The translations under genes were made by a program, and so were the position numbers. Positions 11,077-21,719 of a stretch of DNA of 64,000 nucleotides are shown here, piece after piece (positions within the stretch are counted from its first letter, which is position 1; each line of letters begins with the position of its first letter). The notes beneath the pieces are model-generated. The model was not told the origin of the DNA. It did not search any database and saw nothing but the letters and a program-made list of their open reading frames with translations. The DNA lies in assembly GCA_022695795.1 (NCBI GenBank), contig MU404110.1, forward strand, positions 124,687 through 188,686, in the 5' to 3' direction. The stretch is from Biscogniauxia marginata (lineage: Eukaryota; Ascomycota; Sordariomycetes; Xylariales; Xylariaceae).

Positions 11077-11598
11077 CTAGTAACACAATAGACCTAAAGT
11101 AGCCAATGCCGTGAAGAGGGACGGCCAAGCCAGCCGGAACAAAAGACCCGCACCTGACATGGCTGATGGTATAGTTGGAACCGAAGATGGTGTAGGCCCA
11201 GTCCTCAATGTACCAGCAGATGTTGTATTGTATGATCTAGCTGGGGTCGTGCTGGGGAGTGTTATCACAGTCCGTGTGATATCAGGCGGCACTGCATATG
11301 ATGAGGCCGGCGGAGCAATAGTGGCGTAGACGATATGAGTCTCAACAACTGTCGTAGTCAAACTGGCCTCACAATTAGTGGGGGCCGTGGGCACCTAGCG
11401 GCCGGTCTGGCTGGAGATTTCCTGCGGCGTAGTAGAAGTAGTATAATCATAGTAGCTATGCTCAAACTCGACGGCGCCAACCACCGTAGTCGTTCCGATC
11501 TTGAGCTCGAAGCTCACAGTCTCCAAGGGGACGATGCCCGAGGCTAGGGATCCCACGACAACAGTCAGGACGAGGAGTAGAAAGGATATGGCGGGCAT
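11077..11598 (-). pseudogene. Small secreted, probably GPI-anchored Ser/Thr-rich protein with one in-frame TAG
   Basis: Read on the minus strand, an ATG at 11598-11596 starts a classic signal peptide (MPAISFLLLVLTVVVGSLAS). A short ectodomain follows. The frame then meets a single TAG (11397-11395, after QEISSQTGR) and continues without shift through a Ser/Thr/Pro-rich stalk (ITRTVITLPSTTPARSYNTT) to a C-terminal hydrophobic tail ending FTALATLGLLCY. Signal peptide, Ser/Thr stalk and hydrophobic C-terminus are the hallmarks of a fungal GPI-anchored wall or effector-like protein of about 173 residues. The TAG sits where CAG would read Gln, again a CpA-to-TpA change. No intron that would remove it is evident. 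It could be a recent pseudogene, a strain-specific null allele, or a secreted short form of about 67 residues. Confidence 0.55.
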
Positions 11599-11777
11599 TC
11601 GACGTAGAGAGCGATGTAAACGTTGATGGAGCAGATCATGAAGTACTTGGCAACCTAGCAAGTCTTGAAACGCTTTTGTCTAGTACTGCTTCCGAACATC
11701 AAGAGGCCTGTTTTGGCCTGGACCCGCCATTCATTCCCCCTTTTTCACTTGCTCTCCTGCATGCCAGGGTGAACCTG

Positions 11778-12076
11778 TACCAGTAGGTGACCTGCATAGT
11801 ACAGGGGAAATGCTGGACCAGTACGATCCTGGACTAGGACGGCAAGGCTTGTTTACCAGTAAGGCTTGGACCAGTGAGATCTGGACCAGTACGATATCCT
11901 TACTGGTACGCCCAAAAATACCTACCAGTACAGCGAAGAGCTTCTACCAGTACGAATCCTGCACTGGTATCGTCTTTACCAGTACAACTGAGCCAGTACA
12001 GCAGAGAGCCGTGACTGGTACAACCCTGACTGGTATGACCACCTAGCTCAACCAGTACAACATCGACCAGTACTGG
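11778..12076. repeat. Array of ACCAGTAC motifs on both strands
   Basis: About 300 bp with at least seven exact ACCAGTAC octamers (starting at about 11817, 11885, 11924, 11946, 11978, 12051 and 12066). Several one-base variants (ACCAGTA, ACCAGTG, GCCAGTAC) and inverted forms (TACTGGTAC, ACTGGTA) also occur. Spacing is irregular (about 15-75 bp), so this is not a simple tandem repeat. At 12066 the motif forms the self-complementary CCAGTACTGG. No ORF explains it. Confidence 0.75.
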
Positions 12077-12511
12077 ACAAATACTGCATAGGGCAAATAC
12101 CTACGACGCTGCTCACGCGAATAGCTTCTGCATTACCGTGTTTGGAAAGTAATGTCTACCGGTAACATGTGTATGTATATGTACAGCATTCTGCCGCCAC
12201 GCCTTGCAACGAGATTGTCAGTAGATGTGACTTGCAATTCCACGCATTTGCCTCTCTAGCTGTGATTTGGTCTACTTAGCATCTGTCGTGACCTTACAGG
12301 GCCTCTTGGGCGACGGGACGGCTTGCGTTCAATTCACTGACGGTCCGAAACGGGAAATAAAGTGGTCTGTTACGGATACCGGATTGGATACCGGATTGAA
12401 TACGGTTTACTAAGGGGTTGGCAGCCAATCAGCCAACGATCCATTTTACGGTGCGCAAATGCATAAGGTTTGTGCAAGGTGGAGATTGCCCTTGGCTGTG
12501 CTAAAATCGGA
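12077..12511. other. Intergenic, no gene seen
   Basis: Ordinary-composition DNA. A short duplicated phrase, GATACCGGATTG followed by a second GATACCGGATTGAATAC, lies near 12375-12402. Nothing else is recognisable. Confidence 0.4.
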
Positions 12512-12555
12512 CTCGGCTCAGGCTCGGCTCAGGCTCGGCTCAGGCTCGGCTCAGG
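12512..12555. repeat. Tandem repeat, four copies of an 11-bp unit
   Basis: Four perfect head-to-tail copies of CTCGGCTCAGG at 12512-12522, 12523-12533, 12534-12544 and 12545-12555. Confidence 0.9.
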
Positions 12556-12683
12556 CTATGCTCCGGCCAAAAGCGGCACCGCTCAGGTTCGTAGCTTAGC
12601 AGAGACCCTCAACGGTAAAACTCATATATGGGGTTGTGGGAGCGCCTCCACGAATTAACTTGAGATTGCTCCAATGCAAAAAC

Positions 12684-12968
12684 ATGATACCTTTGTGGAA
12701 CGAGGATATAGATATCCAAAAGCTTGTCGATAAGTGCATAAATTACACGCCTCTGGACAAGACGAATCCATGTTCGTATACATGCCCCCATACACCTTCT
12801 AGTCTAGCACACTGCTCCCAAGAAGAACACGCATTTTTGGAAGATCAAGTTCATCATGTTCTCTCGCCTAACAGTACCCAATCCCATAAGAATCCAGAAG
12901 CACGTAGCGCAACTTATTTAATAAGCACGAAGGAGAATACGAAAGTGGTGGAACGCGTGTATCCTTAA
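12684..12968 (+). CDS. Hypothetical ORF at the edge of the AT-rich island, 94 aa
   Basis: ATG at 12684, open to the TAA at 12966-12968. The product has a Cys-containing middle (PCSYTCPHTPSS) and otherwise unremarkable polar sequence (STQSHKNPEARSATYLIS). No domain, signal peptide or membrane segment is seen. It ends exactly where the DNA turns AT-rich, so it may be the surviving 5' end of a larger gene or chance. Low confidence. Confidence 0.2.
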   Translation: MIPLWNEDIDIQKLVDKCINYTPLDKTNPCSYTCPHTPSSLAHCSQEEHAFLEDQVHHVLSPNSTQSHKNPEARSATYLISTKENTKVVERVYP

Positions 12969-13920
12969 CGGTTATATAAATATTAAGAGTTATCGTTTGT
13001 TATTTAATAAGCTTAAAAAATATATAGAAAAGGACGATAATGGTTTTTTTAAGTATATATCCTTAATCTCCCTTGATTACCTTTTTAGTCGTAATGTATT
13101 ATATATTAATTTATTATTAAAATAAAGATATTTTAATTAAGAAATACGGGATTAATATAGCCCGTATTATCTGTTATTTTTTAATATAGTTATTACTCGC
13201 TTTTAGGGATGTTACGGCTATATAGTCACTTTTACGAAAATTTTACTAAATATTCGGCGTATATTGAATTTTAGAGACGGCTTAGGTGGCTTAAAGAGTA
13301 AAGCCTTTTTTGGTTCTTTATTTTTACTCGAGAAATTATTCGAAGTTTTCGATTTAGCGGGGCTTTTAAGGCGGTTATTAAGATGTGTTACTAGGCATAA
13401 TAGCGAAAATCGGAAAGAAAAGCGGATTAAGATAAGTAGGTAAAAGGTAAATATTAAATCCTTAAAAGCGGAAATACATATAAATAAGCGAGTAAAAATA
13501 GAATTATTAATTTTAAAATAAGGAAATAAGTAAGGTATTTTTGTTATTACTATTTTAATAAATATATATTAATTTAAAATTATTATATCGTGTTTTAATA
13601 TAATTATAAGTAGTTTATTTATCGATAAAACGACGTTTTAAACTTATTTTTACGTGTATTTTATCGATTTTATTTATATTAATAATCGTTTTTTCGTTTT
13701 TATAAGTTAATTAATACGTATATATAACTTTTTATATAAGTTCCCTTTTTTATTTTATATATCTCGATTTGTTTTTACGATATTAATATAAAACCTTACT
13801 TTATTGTTTATAAGTGGCTTATAAAATAAATGGATGTTAATTTATATACTTAAATACGCAAGGTCGGCGGTTATCTGGTAAGAGCATATAGATAAGGATG
13901 AATTGTCGATACCGTCTTGC
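12969..13920. other. RIP-degraded AT-rich DNA
   Basis: Composition changes abruptly at about 12970 to TA-rich text with very few CA/TG dinucleotides and many stops in all frames. A block at about 13200-13520 has a faint coding-like look (LKE...TREIIRSFRFSGAF), possibly a decayed transposase, but I cannot assign a family. The last ~60 bp (13861-13920) return to normal composition just before the 119-bp element. Confidence 0.5.
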
Positions 13921-14039
13921 TGTTACAATGGGGTTGGGCAACCTATTATACCATAAAACCAAAAGATTCTCATAATGACCGAACGGTCATTGTGTCCCAA
14001 TTCTGTATTATATAGTCACTTCCAAGCTAGAACGTAACA
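13921..14039 (+). mobile_element. 119-bp TGTTAC...GTAACA element, copy 1, with target duplication
   Basis: It starts TGTTAC, ends GTAACA, and is flanked by a perfect 5-bp direct repeat CTTGC (13916-13920 and 14040-14044). Inside is an imperfect palindrome (AATGACCGAACGGTCATT). The same 119 bp occurs in inverse orientation at 21601-21719. TG...CA ends plus a 5-bp duplication fit a very short solo LTR; a non-autonomous DNA element is the alternative. It is not RIPed although it lies inside the RIPed island. Confidence 0.65.
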
Positions 14040-14116
14040 CTTGCTTTTCGAGCTGGGAATCCATTTTAAGAAGCAATAAGTGCGGCAGTTTTAGAGAGGA
14101 AAAACCGAGAATATTA

Positions 14117-14531
14117 TGTGACGAACCTCCCTGTGTATTCCTAGTCAGCTGACTTCACAGGTGAGTACGTACTAGGTTTTTCTTAATTTAAAGGTAACAA
14201 TGAATTAAGATTAGTTCAAGTAATTCACAATGTTTTGTTCGTTAAAGAGATTTTCAAGGTATTTTCACTATAATGTTAAAAAGTAACTATAATTTTAAAT
14301 TAATAGCTAAAAAACTAGAATAAATAACTAAATACGTAAGAAATTTTAATATATATTCCCCTTTTATATTAATTGTCATATAAAGAGAATTTATTTAAAT
14401 TTAAGATTAACTTAAATTATATTATATAACGTCTTATTAAACGACGAAAACGAATCGTTTTATACTTACATTTTTAATCCGTGTCTTAATACCCTTATAA
14501 GAAATCCTTTTAACATAATTAGTTCGTAATA
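14117..14531 (-). repeat. LTR of element A (3' LTR)
   Basis: Starts TGTGACGAACC and ends in the RIPed equivalent of GTAACA (GTAATA, 14526-14531). The first ~65 bp, the outer end, are intact. The remainder is RIPed. It lacks the ~52-bp tandem units of the other LTR, so the two LTRs of A are not the same length (415 versus 473 bp). Confidence 0.75.
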
Positions 14532-14605
14532 CTATTTCTCCCTTCTTAAAATCTTTGTCCTAAAAATCCTTTTTAATAAGTTCTTTTTTATTTATTATTT
14601 TTAAT

Positions 14606-15034
14606 ATGTCGGGAGTTTTTAAGTTTATTACGAAGCCTCGCAAGAATTAATATAAAACTCGTAATACTACTATTTCGTTTATCCGCTTTATTAGTTATAA
14701 AATGTTTCTTTATTTTTATTACTTTTAAACTAATTCTCTTTATTTTATAGTTCTAAAGTTTAAAACCTACTTTATTTATATCGCTAAAGTCCGAAGTTAT
14801 TATAACGGTAATAGCACCGCGATGTTTAACTTATTTAATATTACTCGCGAGTAAGAAAAGCTCGTTATAAAGCGTCGTCGTGCCGAGGAGGAGTTTTAAG
14901 CGCTAGCAAGACGAATAATTTATATATATAAATAAAAAGAGTTTTTAAGAAAACGAGGTTTATTATTTATTAAAGAGTTAAATAAATAAAAACGCGTAAA
15001 GGCCAAGTAAAAGCGTCTTATTACGGAACAATAA
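14606..15034 (+). pseudogene. Antisense accessory ORF of element A (Cys-motif plus coiled-coil protein), RIPed
   Basis: It runs opposite to gag-pol, between integrase and the 3' LTR. One frame can be read from the ATG at 14606 through several TAA codons to 15034. Its middle shows the spacing of a CxxC...C...CxxC motif whose cysteines have become Tyr or Phe (FYFYYF ... LYFI ... YFIYIAK ... SYYNGNST), as G-to-A changes in TGY codons would produce. A charged heptad-like segment follows (ITRE-EKLVIKRRRAEEEF, then ARRI and KEFLRKRGL). Element B carries the counterpart, far less mutated, at 29813-30229. I recognise this type as a recurrent hypothetical protein family in filamentous fungi. Its function is unknown to me; Zn binding and oligomerisation are inferences. 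Confidence 0.6.
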
Positions 15035-15099
15035 TAAATGGAAAACTTAATATGTTAATTTAAGTCCAAGTTAAACGTTTCTACTTTCGAGGTCGTCCC

Positions 15100-18000
15100 C
15101 TTTTTTGACTTATTTCTTTTAAGTTAAAATCTTGACTTTTAAGCCTTTTTAGCTAATCTAGGTTTTATCGATAAAACTTATTAAGTATATCCCTTAAATT
15201 CGTTAAATGCTTAAGTGGTTTTTATATATTTTCTTTTAATGAGTATTTTTCTTACTTAACTAAATATTATAACTAATTATTTACTCTTTTTAAATTTAAA
15301 ATCCTTTTTACCTTATATTTTTTTGGTTTTTCTTTAATCTTATTTTAGGTTTTTAATAAGGCGTTTTTTAGTATTGGTTTTAATAACGATATATAAAAAA
15401 CTAGATATATTTTAGATTTCTTTAGTAGTTTTAATTTATAATTAACATTCGAGATAACTTTCTTAATTTTATATAATTTTAATTTTTTAATTTTAAGTTT
15501 TTTATTAAGCCGTTTTATTTTAATTTAAGGCGTTTTTGTTATTATGCCTTATTATTAGCGAAACAAGTAAATTATATCTCTTTTTTTAAGAATTAATTCT
15601 TTAATTCTTTTTTTGTTATAATACTTTATTATTTTGTTTTAAATAAATTATAATTTTTTTATAATCGTCGTTATATTATTTAGACTTTTTTAAATAGTAC
15701 TTTTACTTTTGGGGTTTTTGTTTTAACTTTTAATGCTTTCGTAAGTTCGATCGGTTATTTTTGGATTTTTGCTTTTTAACTATATATTGCTTTATATAGT
15801 GATATTTTTATGTTTTCGTTAATTGAAGTGTTATATGTTATTTAAGTTATTAGTAATAGTTTTATTTAGTTGTTTATTTCCTAATTAATATAGTTTTGTA
15901 AATATTATTTTATTATTTAGTTTAGTCTTTTTATTTGTTTGTTTATTTAAAGATAATACGTTATAAATAACTTTTATTTAATTTTTATTCGTTTTATTAA
16001 ATTAGTTTAAAACTTTAACGTAAATAACTTGTTTTTATTTAAAATAATGTGTTTTAATAATTCGTGTTTATTAATATACTTTCTTAAAAAACTAAAAGTT
16101 AATTATTTTGTTATGTTTAACTTATTAAACGGTAAGAAGTAGGTATATTTCATAAGTTTATTAATAATTACTTGTATGTTATTATAAGGTATTTTTATAG
16201 TAAAATCTTTTAATTTAAAGAGTTTTATTACAAAATCCTATGTAATTATATGTTACGTTTTATTAGGTATTTAAGTTAGTTATAGTAATTTATATGGTTT
16301 ATATCGTAATGCTTTAGCCTTATTATAGATGTTATAGCTTTTTATAATTTTTTTAATTGTTTATCGCATTTTTGGAAAGTCGTTTTAACGTTTTGAAAAT
16401 TCCTTGGTAATTATATAGGGGGTATTTATAAAATTTCTTGATGAATTCGTTTTATACTCGTTTTAATATGTAAACCTTTTCTTTATATAAAATAAGTTCG
16501 TTATTAAATCCTTGTTAAGATTATAATTACTTTTCCTTATGATTATAACTTTCCTTAAAACATTGTATTTAGTTTTTTATGTTAATTTGCATATAAGTTA
16601 ATATAACTAACTTGTTATTTTGTTGTTTAAATATTTAAACATCTTTTTTGTTGATTTTTGATTTATAGTTTTTTTTTGCTAAGTAAATCTATTTAGATGT
16701 TTTCTTTCTTTTTAATATAATGGATTTTAAAATTGAATTTAAATAAGAAAATTATTTAATGTTTATATTTTTAATTAAACGTTTATATTATTATAAATCG
16801 TGTAAGGTTTTTATAATTTAAATAAATATTAATAAGTTCTTTAGTTTTGTTAAGCTATGGTTTTTATTTCTTTAATGCTTTAATAATTACTAATAATTCT
16901 TTGTTATAGATTTAATAATTTAATTTAGCATTATATAGTGCTTTAAATAGGTACGCGACTGGGTACTATTTCTTATTATTTTTTAGTTGTTTTAAAACTA
17001 CTTCGATAGTAAAATCTAAAGCGTTTATCCTTAGTCGTTTTTTCTTGTTTTTATTTAAAAGTTTATATATAACTTTATTGGTTATAACTTTTTTTAGTTA
17101 TTAAAAAGCCTATTTAACTTTTTTAATAAAATGAAAAGTGTTTTTATTTTCGCTAGGGTAATTAATTTTATTAATGGTTTAGCGATTTGCCCGAAATTTT
17201 AAATAAGTTATTTAACGTAGTTAATAAAATCAAGAAATACGCGTATATTTATAACACTTTTAAGTTCTAGTTAATCCTTAATTATTATTATTTTTCCCTT
17301 TTAAATATAGATTTCCTTTAAACTTATTATAAACCTTAAATAGTTTAATTTTTTAACATGCTATTTACTTTTTTTAAGGCTTTTAATACTTATTTTATAT
17401 ATTCTTTATATTTCTTTTCGCTTTCTAAGTAAATTAATATATCGTTTAAATAAATAAATATAAATTTATTTAGAAACTTACGAAAGATTATTATAATTAT
17501 ATGTTGAAATGTAGCAGGTGCGTTAATAAATTTAAATAACATAACTTTATACTTATAATATCTATATATTATTTAAAAAGCGGTGTATTATTTATGCTTT
17601 TTAGTTATTTTAATTATGTAATAATTATCGCGAAGATTTAATATTATAAAGATTTAAGCCTTGTTAATTTATCCTTTTATAAGTTTTATTAGTAGTAATA
17701 AGTATTTGTTTTTTTTTATTATCTTATTAAGGTGTCGGTAATTAATTACTCGTCGTTATATTAAATTTCTTTTTTTATTAACATGTTATTTTCTGTTTTT
17801 ATTAATCTTTAATACTATGATTACCGGGTATCTTAATAAGGATTTTAATTCTCGAATATATTTTTTATTAAGGTCCTTTTAAATTCCTTTTTATAATGCT
17901 TTTTGTTTTTCTTGATTTATAAGATATATTAAGAATAATTTTAGTTATTTTTTTTTCTTTAAAGTAGATTTAGTGATTTTATTAATTATATTTTAATAAT

Positions 18001-20900
18001 TCTTTTTTTATTTTATCTTTAAATAATTTATAGAAATGAAGGTACTTATATAATACTCTTTTCGTTAAATCTTTAAGCTTAGTTATTCGAATCATATAAG
18101 TAATATGTTTTATCTTTACATTCGTTTTTTTGGTGTTATTTATAATATTCATTTTATAACTTATAATAATCAACTCCTTTTAATTTTAATTTTAATAAAG
18201 CGTATTTATCTCGAAATTTATCTATAAATTGCTTTTTTTAAGTTAATTTATTCTTAAGATCATATCGTGACTTAATATATATATAATATTAAAAATGATT
18301 TACTTAAAATGTTTTTAAATAGTTATTAAGAAAGGAATTGTTTTTCTTAACACTTTATTATTTTCATAACTAAATATATATTTTTCAAAGTTCCGTAATT
18401 AGTATAAACTTTATTTATATATTTATAATATATTGTTTTTTAAGTTATTTTAGTTAAAATATAGTTTTTATTTACTTCTAAGTTTATAAGGGCTTTATAT
18501 TCCTTTTTATTATACTTAACTTTAATTATAATGGTATTATTAAGTCTTAATTAGACTTCGTATAAAGATTTATTATTTATAACTTCTCGCTACTTTACTA
18601 GCGAAAGCCTTTACCGTTTTTTAGTTTTCCATGTCTCTTTTCTTTTAGGTTTTTTTAAGTCGCTACGACTTTAATATTTTTTTATTTTTAGGTTTTTATA
18701 GAAGTGTATTTCTAGTAATCGTTATTTAAATAGTCTTTTTAATTATTTTTTAAGTAATAAAAAGTAAAAGGTTTATTTTTTATAAAAAACTTTAATTCTT
18801 TTTTAAGGGCCTTTTTATAGTTTAAATCTAATTTTTTATTAATTCGAAATTTTTTAAGGTTCTGAATTATTTTCGAATAAAAAGTATAATCCTCGAATTT
18901 ACTTGTTAAAAGTAACTTAATATCTCTTTATAGGTTTATATAGATTTTTAAAAACTCTCCCTTTTTTTAAAGTATATTTTAACGATTCGTTTATAACTTA
19001 GTTTAATTACACGTATTTTTACTTATTATTTTATTAAGTACTTTTTTATAAATTTAAATAAACTTATATCGTACTTAACTCGCTTTTTAAGTTAATATAA
19101 AAAATATAATTCTTTTTATAATTCCTATAATTCTTCTTTAATTTCGTCTTTTTCGAAACCCGCTTTAAGTAAATTATATATATCGCATGGTATTAAGGTG
19201 TAACATATATAACTTTTAATAATTACTTCGTTGTTTCTTTCGGAACTTAAGTAAAGATAATATGTTTTAAGATATTATAGTTATCATAGAATGTTGTTAT
19301 AAATATACTCGTTTTTTTTCGTGTTATTACTTTCTAGTTTTTAAGGATAATAACTAGCTTTATCCTTAAAACCTTTATATACTTAACAAGTGTCGTTAAT
19401 ATAAAAGCTCTAATATAATAATACATGTTTCTTTTCTAGTTATTTTTCCATTTTTAGCTTTATTTCAGGTTTTTTACTTAATAACTTAACAGGCTAGTTA
19501 ATATTATTTAAGTTTTAATAAATATCGTAACTATTATTTATATAAAACTTTTGGTTTAAGCTATTATATTTACTTTTTCTTTAATGTATTTCGCATTTGT
19601 CGTTATTATAATGGCTTTAATATAGCTCGTTATAGTTTAACTTAATTCCTAAGTCGTATCTTAGTTTATAAGTATCGTATTTATATAGTAATTCACTTTC
19701 GTTATATCTTTACTTGGCTTGTTTTAGTATAAAGTACTTTAAATATAAATAGTCATGTTTTAAATAATCTTTATAATTAACTTAATAATATTTATAGTTT
19801 TTTTTTGCCTTAATAGTAATAATAATAAATACTTAGTTTATTTCTTTGTTATCTTCGAAATAAACTTTTATTTCGAAGGTTTTTTTTTTAAGTTAAGAAA
19901 TCTTTTTTATTTTTAGTTTTTGTTTTTTAAGGTTTCGGTACTTGTTTTTATAATGTCTTTTTTTTTTTAGTTAAAACATTTAATAGTTAACTTGTCTCGC
20001 GTTTTTTATTCTTTTTAAGTAGCGTTGATTTTAATGGGGTTTAACTTGGTTTTAGTGCCTTTTCTTATTTTGGCACTACTTTTATGGTTTCTTCCTTTTT
20101 ATTAATCGCCGTTCTTTCATTATATCGTTTTTTTCTTTTTAAAGTACCGTTTAAAGTTTTCATTATTAATTATTATTATTATTATAACGTAATTATTAAA
20201 CTTTTTTAGGGTTTTTTTATATAAATTTATTTTATATAATTTATTTTTTATATAGTTTTTTAATCCTTAATAAAATAAGTAGTATAGGCTTTTAATAAGT
20301 AATTATAACTAGCTTACGAGTTTTTTAAACTTCATAGTATAATTTAAAGCTTTTTTGTTTTATCGTAATTTATAAAGTCGAGTTTCGACTTATTATTTAA
20401 GGATTAAGTTGCTAAATATAGACTTAAGTTATTTTTTAAACTCTTTATAATTTTTAAAGATCTTTTTTATGTCTTTTTAAGTGTTTAGTTTATTTTTTAA
20501 ATGATTTTTTAATATTAGTTAAAACTAAGTTAAAGTAATTTTAACGAGGAGCTGAGATATCGTAAAAACTTTTTATTTTTTAGTGGTAATTATTTCGTAA
20601 TAAAATCGTAAGTATATTTCGGCTTAAATTAAAAATCCTTTTAAATCGCTTAACTTATTATACTTGTTAAGTGTAATTAATTTAAAACTTTTTATATCGA
20701 GGGTTGTTATGTTATTTTCGTCGTTTAAGCTATTAAGGTCGCTATCGTTTAAAGGTGGCTTCGGTTATTTGTTTTTAGGAAGTAAAGATTATTTTGCTTA
20801 TTTGTTTTTTTCTTTAAATGCTTCTTCCTCCTCCTCTTCTTTTTTCTTAAATGATTCTTTTTATTAAGCTTTAAAGGTGTCTTCCTAGGGCTCTTTTTTA
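15100..20900 (-). pseudogene. gag-pol remnant of element A
   Basis: Minus-strand RIPed coding sequence. The RT active-site region is legible at about 17434-17480 (RKFLNKFIFIYLNDILIY). RT fingers/palm sequence lies on its 5' side and RNase H and integrase remnants lie towards 15.2-17 kb. The CCHC knuckle is at about 19930-19975 (CFN...KKKRHYKNK, with two of its Cys lost). Every frame has many stops, mostly TAA and TAG. No product is possible. Boundaries are approximate. Confidence 0.7.
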
Positions 20901-21121
20901 ACTACAATTATAATTAACTTTTATATTGGTTCCTTTAAACCTTTTTATTATATTATAAAAAATTTAAAGCTTTCGTTTAAAAGTTTATTAATTATTATTC
21001 TTTTACTTATTTCTTTTCTTATTACTCTTTAGTTTTAAAGAGTATACTTATTTTAAGACGGTACGACTAAGAGTCCCTTCTTTTAAACTAATATTAAGCA
21101 CTAATTAAGAAGTTATCAAAA

Positions 21122-21594
21122 TATAACGAACCTCTCTATATATTCCTAATTAATTGACTTTACAGGTAAATACGTACTAGGTTTTCTTAATTTAAAAGAT
21201 TTATAATGCTTTATTCGTTAAAGAGATTTCAAGGTACTTTTATTATAATATTAAAAAGTAATTATAATCTTAAATTAATAACTAAATATAAAGGAAATTC
21301 CATCTTTTTTATACTCGTTTTCCTTTTATACATGATTTCCTTTTTAGTATATTAAATACCTTTAAATCACCTTATTCATAATGATCCATCTTACACTGCC
21401 AAATAGATACGCTTAGATCACCCTATTTATAGTGATTTATCCCACACTGCCAAATGGATATACTTAAATCACCCTATCTATAGTGATCTATGTCACGTGA
21501 TATTACATCCAAATCCTTCATCCTATTAACATCCCTATGGTTCGTGTCTTAACACCCCTGTAGGAAACCCCTTTAATAGGTTGGGTTCGTAACA
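21122..21594 (-). repeat. LTR of element A (5' LTR) with tandem U3 repeats
   Basis: It starts with the RIPed form of TGTGACGAACC (TATAACGAACC) and ends GGTTCGTAACA. At about 21370-21500 it contains about 2.5 copies of a ~52-bp unit with ATCACCCTATYTATAGTGAT and CACACTGCCAAATGGATA segments. In element orientation these lie in U3, where enhancers sit. RIP is heavy on the R-U5 side and almost absent in the last ~110 bp. Confidence 0.75.
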
Positions 21595-21600
21595 GAGTCC

Positions 21601-21719
21601 TGTTACGTTCCAGCCTAGAAATGACTATATAATACAGAATTGAGACACAATGACTATTCGGTCATTATGAGAATCTTTTAACCTTATGATATAATGAGTT
21701 GCTTAACCCCATTATAACA
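21601..21719 (-). mobile_element. 119-bp element, copy 2 (inverted)
   Basis: Reverse complement of 13921-14039 with only scattered substitutions. It has the same TGTTAC and GTAACA-type ends (here ATAACA). It sits 6 bp outside element A's right end. No matching 5-bp direct repeat is seen around it, in contrast to copy 1. Confidence 0.65.

Larger units (their letters stand above)
14117..21594 (-). mobile_element. Ty3/gypsy LTR retrotransposon A, RIP-degraded, minus strand
   Basis: A 7,478-bp element bounded by LTRs at 14117-14531 (its 3' LTR) and 21122-21594 (its 5' LTR). Orientation is fixed by the polypurine tract (minus strand; pyrimidine-rich CTATTTCTCCCTTCTT at about 14532-14547) next to the left LTR, and by the order of coding remnants read on the minus strand. 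These are a gag zinc-knuckle relic at about 19930-19975, and reverse transcriptase with YLNDILIY (from YxDD) at about 17434-17465. Protease-RT-integrase order matches element B, of which A is an inverted homologue. The body is riddled with stops and heavily AT-biased. The outer end of the right LTR (about 21480-21594) and the first ~65 bp of the left LTR are almost unmutated. Flanks (TATTA and GAGTC) do not match, so the ends may have been rearranged. Confidence 0.85.

Noticed and set aside
3809..11598. Reassignment of TAG/TAA to Gln or programmed stop read-through
   Set aside because: The intact Ser-rich and P450 genes in the same window terminate with TAG and TAA, and nearby frames also carry indels, so mutation is the simpler explanation.
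12508..12560. CRISPR-like array at the CTCGGCTCAGG repeats
   Set aside because: The units are directly contiguous with no spacers, in a eukaryotic sequence; this is a plain minisatellite.
13861..13920. Possible tRNA gene (text resembling a D-arm: GGTTATCTGGTAAGAGC)
   Set aside because: No acceptor-stem pairing and no B-box GGTTCRANNCC downstream.
17982..20867. Open frames in the RIPed DNA (17982-18173 minus, 20664-20867 plus)
   Set aside because: They fall within the gag-pol remnant of element A with AT-driven composition; one is on the antisense strand and neither has a real start context or domain.
13921..21719. The two 119-bp inverted copies as terminal inverted repeats of one 7.8-kb DNA transposon
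   Set aside because: Copy 1 has its own CTTGC target duplication, the outer flanks do not match, and the interior is a gypsy element with its own LTRs.
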